NCBI GenBank assembly: GCA_004369085.1
Contig: ML210627.1
Location: 1 to 10,897, forward strand
From: Coprinopsis marcescibilis
Taxonomy: Eukaryota > Basidiomycota > Agaricomycetes > Agaricales > Psathyrellaceae
Direction of reading: 5' to 3'
DNA: 10,897 nt
Both the position numbers and the translations under genes were made by a program. Below the pieces are notes generated by a model. It saw only the letters and a list, made by a program, of their open reading frames with translations, ran no database searches and was not told the DNA's origin. Of the stretch, positions 8,079-10,897 are shown piece by piece; the stretch's first letter is position 1, and each line of letters starts with the position of its first letter.

Positions 8079-8481
8079 CCTCACTTGCCGGGGATCTTGG
8101 ACCAGATGGTTCGCGGAAGGTAAGCACCTCATCAGGTTCTCGGAGAAATAGACTGAACGACCACGCGAATAGAACCTTTGGTCTATCTTATGACCTAATT
8201 TGTGCGACGCAAATGCCTCAGAATCGGAATGATTCAATAGACTTTATTCCTTGCCAGGGAATGTTTACGCACGAATGGCGTTTCGGGGCTCAATGTCGCA
8301 GTGGCTATTCCCATCATTGGTCATTCACGAGCTTTCCATGGGCATCGCAGATACTTTTGTAGTGTCCTGGGCGGTGTATGGCGCTGGCGTGTATGAGCGG
8401 CATGGGACAAACAGTGGTCAGACGAGTTCTTAATGGGTGATATGTGTAAGAAAATCAGGGTTCGTACTCACAGGGTTTCGG

Positions 8482-8488
8482 TATAAAA
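8482..8488 (+). promoter_or_regulatory. TATA box of the subtilase-like gene
   Basis: TATAAAA lies 57 bases upstream of the ATG at 8539, a usual spacing for a fungal core promoter with a short leader. It supports 8539 as the true first codon, and so supports the lack of a propeptide-coding exon further upstream. Confidence 0.6.
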
Positions 8489-8538
8489 GCTGCAAACTAG
8501 GTCAGCGTATTGCATATACTCACCATATCCATCTCTCA

Positions 8539-10284
8539 ATGCGTTTCTCTACAACATTTTTCGCATTTTCTCTCACTATTGCCAGCCCAGTCTTGGCGGC
8601 GAGTCGCACGCAGTATGTCTCCTTCGTTTCTACCTGGAAGCTTCATGTCTGACTCTGTACCATAAGAAACGATGCCCCTTGGGCTCTCCAGCGTATCACG
8701 CAAGCCGGAAAGCTCGCTAATACCAACCCAAAGTCAGTCTATCTCTTCTCGTACAGTGGAATGTAATCCTCAACGCACCCTCACCTTGCAGCAGCAACAA
8801 CTTTACCTATACTTACGACGACTCTGCCGCGGGCCAAGGAGTGGACATTTACATGATTAGTTAGTCCTAACCGTTTATTCACTTTCCATACATAGTACTG
8901 ACGAATCCACTTTAGCTGGTGGTAAGTCAGTCGGGCACAATCGAATCAGAACAACATTAGTGAACCTGTCTTGCGCAATGCGAAGGGGTTTACCTGAACC
9001 ATGTGAGTGCCAGTTCAATACGGCATAAATCATGTCCTCACAGCACGTAGAACGAGTATAAAGGGCGAGCCACGTTTGCAATCAACACGCATCGCCCAAC
9101 CCAGGTCGAGAATATCGAGCGCGGTGATGACTCTGTTGGAACCAGCTCTGCGTGAGTTGCCCGTCGCATGATGATTACTTGACTTTGGACGGTTGACCCT
9201 TCAAAATAGAGGGAGCGCCATCGGTAACCGATTCGGGGTAGCGAAGGTATTCTGCGCTTTGGCTTCCTTCAAGTTTGAGGTTTCGACTGACCTTTTCACT
9301 TTAATGTCCTAGAAAGCAAACGTGATCTCTATCATTCCGTACTACACAATCAGGAACTCTTGGAGTCCGGGTAATGGCAAGAACGTCAACGACATGTAAG
9401 TCTCCTTGACATTATGGACCCCTAACAATTCTGATCTTATCTACTGTAGGGTAAAAGCCATCGACTATGTTGCAAATCAGGTTCCAATCACGAAGAGGCC
9501 TTCAATCGCGTACTTCCAAGGCGTTGAATACGGAACATCTCAAGTCATTGACCAGGCTACCGAAAACGTAAGTCCGGTCTTCACCTTGAGGGATGTGGAG
9601 GCAACTAACAGGATATATACAGCTTATCAAGCTTGGTGTGCACGTCGTCGTAAGTAGTAGTTTATTCAGTGTTGAAAAGGGAAGTACTCAGTTACCGAAG
9701 ATCGCAGCCGGGGACTATACCATCGACGTCCTGGACTCTCCTGGAATTTCACCTGCGCACCTCTCATCCGTGATCACAGTTGGATCGGTGGATATCCACG
9801 ACAACTACCACCCCACCTCCAACTATGGTTCATCCGTTGACATTTGGGCTCCGGGAATCAGTATCTGGACCGCTGGACCCGTCGGGTGGAGTGAGTCTCA
9901 GCCAGTTCCCGACGTGAGTATACATAAACCCTCGCGAAATACTTTAATCAGTTAATTCTTTCTGCAACAGAGAATTGGCTCTTACTCCGGGACTCCGCGT
10001 GTAAGTTCAAGCGACTTAACTACATGAAAAGTGCTCGCTCACCTTGGAATCAGGCTGCCTCGTTTGTTGCGGGAATAATCGCTTACCGCATTTCCAAGGA
10101 TGGTAATCTTCCACCCGCAGCAATGAAAGCCCGCCTCTTGGAATTGAGCTTGAAGGACGTTATTCAGGACCTTCGTAAGTACAGCATGGGTTTTCCTCAT
10201 TTCTGTCATAATCACACCCTCATTTCTACTGCAGCTGAAGGAAGCAACAGCAACAATTTACTTGCACAACTCGGTCCCATCTAA
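8539..10284 (+). CDS. Secreted proteinase K-like subtilase (S8) with altered catalytic residues
   Basis: Exons I can support are 8539-8612, 8667-8732, 8792-8859, a 6-base candidate 8916-8921, a doubtful exon around 8961-9002, then 9051-9151, 9210-9246, 9313-9395, 9450-9567, 9623-9649, 9701-9913, 9971-10000, 10054-10174 and 10235-10284, about 330-345 residues. MRFSTTFFAFSLTIASPVLA is a signal peptide; the mature-type N-terminus NDAPWALQRITQAGKL follows at once, with no I9 propeptide. Scaffold motifs of the S8 proteinase K group are clear: TYTYDDSAAGQGVDIYM, YKGRATFA, FGVAKKAN, LIKLGVHVVIAAG, VITVGSVDIHDNY, SNYGSSVDIWAPG, SFVAGIIAY. The active site is not kept: Asp is missing from DTG, HGTH reads VGTS, the oxyanion Asn reads Asp (AAGD), and GTSMASPHVAG reads GTPRAASFVAG. 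Exons from 9051 on join in frame. The junction before 9051 does not join with canonical sites, so a frame lesion or an unusual splice is possible. Proteolysis is not expected. Confidence 0.8.
8916..9050 (+). other. Unresolved splice region of the subtilase-like gene (Asp motif)
   Basis: The preceding intron (8860-8915, 56 bases) has a donor GTTAGT, branch TACTGAC and acceptor TTTAG. It leads to CTGGTG followed by a GTAAGT donor, so the reading is MI-T-G where family members have a VDTG or IDTG motif. An exon from 8961 then gives VNLS, as in TGVN-type relatives, and CACGTAGAA at 9044 reads HVE just before a GAGTATAAAGGG block reading EYKGRA. HVE and EYKGRA are in different frames, offset by one base, and the EYKGRA frame has TAG at 9048-9050. 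I could not find canonical sites that bridge this. Confidence 0.45.
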
Positions 10285-10355
10285 ATACACATGGTGATTG
10301 ACAGTTGACTGTACCGTAATATCTGCCAGGACCCAAATACAAAAAAGTCAAGGCA
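10285..10355. other. Short convergent intergenic gap
   Basis: Seventy-one bases separate the TAA at 10282-10284 from the stop codon of the minus-strand gene. Both 3' untranslated regions must share or overlap this space. An A-rich AATACAAAAAAG near 10337 is the only poly(A)-signal-like feature. Confidence 0.5.
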
Positions 10356-10896
10356 TCATAGATTAACTTCGGCCTTTTCGTCGAACGCAAGCCTGGCGTC
10401 ATCCCCCTTTGCCGCTGTGATTTGATACGAGCACATGACCTTTCGAGGTTTGAATCGAACCTTCATCCTCAACTCTGTTTCGGTTGGTAAACCAGCTCTT
10501 CCTGCATCGCTTGGGTCCTCAGAAAGCACCCATCGAGCTTCAGTCCTCCCAATGCGCACACCCTTGATTGACATCTGGGTGACCTGTGTCGCGCTCTTCT
10601 CCACCCCTTTATCCTTCTCGAAGCTGGCGCCCAGGCTGAAGCCTTCGACAGCTACTCCAGCATTGATTCCAACCTTCTTGTTTCCCTTCGTACTGAGCTC
10701 CGTATGGGTCTCACGTCCAAGCACCTCCTGCGGTGAGATATCTAAGATCTCGTTCCCCTCAACTTGAAATTCGAGTGAGATTGAGCTGATCCTGTCAGGG
10801 GCGGAAGCGATGCATTTCACGACGACGATGAGGCTAGGAGAATCTTCTGGAGATTTGAGTTGAGTACAGCTCAGCTCAAGAGCTACGAGCGTAAAG
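10356..10896 (-). CDS. Unrecognised protein, C-terminal part (runs off the window)
   Basis: The frame is open on the minus strand from the window edge to the stop at 10356-10358, about 179 residues, with no intron needed. I do not recognise a family. What can be seen is alternating hydrophobic/polar stretches that suggest a beta-rich fold (FTLVALELSC, SLIVVVKCIAS, SISLEFQVEGN, ELRMKVRFKPRKV), a Lys/Gly middle (KGNKKVGINAGVAVEGF), and a compact motif ARWVLSEDPSDAGRAGLP near the C-terminus. There is no signal peptide or membrane segment in the visible part. Codon use is ordinary and the opposite-strand frame at 10435-10767 is less protein-like. An internal GTG or ATG start is possible, but the upstream codons look coding too. 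The protein converges on the subtilase-like gene. Confidence 0.6.
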   Translation of the reverse strand, partial: FTLVALELSCTQLKSPEDSPSLIVVVKCIASAPDRISSISLEFQVEGNEILDISPQEVLGRETHTELSTKGNKKVGINAGVAVEGFSLGASFEKDKGVEKSATQVTQMSIKGVRIGRTEARWVLSEDPSDAGRAGLPTETELRMKVRFKPRKVMCSYQITAAKGDDARLAFDEKAEVNL

Positions 10897-10897
10897 C

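Larger units (their letters stand above)
7636..8481. other. Gene-poor stretch before the subtilase-like gene
   Basis: Several open frames up to 111 residues overlap on both strands, but none has a recognisable motif or a clear splice pattern. The stretch holds a tRNA/SINE-like fragment (about 7740-7828, minus), a 17-base palindrome (7973-7989) and a hairpin (8053-8078). The right end should be the upstream region of the gene starting at 8539. Confidence 0.5.

Noticed and set aside
8027..8362. 111-residue plus-strand frame in the gene-poor stretch
   Set aside because: No domain, signal peptide, promoter or splice pattern supports it, and it spans the perfect hairpin at 8053-8078.
9057..9062. 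TATAAA inside the subtilase-like gene
   Set aside because: It lies in an exon coding for EYKGRATF, so it is a coding coincidence and not a promoter.
10435..10767. 110-residue plus-strand frame
   Set aside because: It is antisense to the better-formed minus-strand gene ending at 10356 and has no motif of its own.

Overview
The window looks like nuclear DNA of an agaricomycete-type basidiomycete fungus. Genes are split by many 49-73 base GT-AG introns with CTNAC-type branch sites. There is a single-exon F-box protein of the kind expanded in mushroom-forming fungi, secreted fungal families (DUF1996, proteinase K-like S8), and the 3' end of a transposase-like gene. I cannot assign a genus from sequence alone.

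Layout, left to right. Bases 2-178 are the C-terminus of a transposase-like ORF ending in a PIP-like ITDFF motif, followed by a strong hairpin (260-297) and about 0.9 kb with no gene I can support, except for a 17-base palindrome and an E-box. Bases 1127-2221 (+) are an F-box protein with a leucine-rich middle. Bases 2348-4110 (-) and 5187-6925 (-) are two tandem paralogues of a secreted DUF1996 protein. I could splice both completely: nine exons each, every exon identical in length between copies, 425 residues each, and both contain a 5-base microexon. The duplicated unit (about 2196-4795 and 5033-7635) carries the promoter region and, at its other edge, a few bases of the F-box 3' end. Bases 7640-8480 hold no supported gene, only a tRNA/SINE-like fragment, a palindrome and a hairpin.

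Bases 8539-10284 (+) encode a secreted proteinase K-like subtilase-fold protein and are the most unusual part of the window. Spliced, it has a signal peptide joined straight to the mature N-terminus with no I9 propeptide. The catalytic Asp, His and Ser positions and the oxyanion Asn are all altered, while the scaffold around them is well kept. This is either a secreted pseudoprotease or a degenerating gene; one junction (about 8916-9055) cannot be joined in frame with canonical sites, so both readings stay open. Bases 10356-10896 (-) are the 3' part of an unrecognised protein, tail-to-tail with the pseudo-subtilase.

No pathway links these genes. Three of them (both DUF1996 genes and the subtilase-like gene) are predicted to be secreted, so the locus is accessory-like: lineage-expanded families, a tandem duplication and a transposon remnant.
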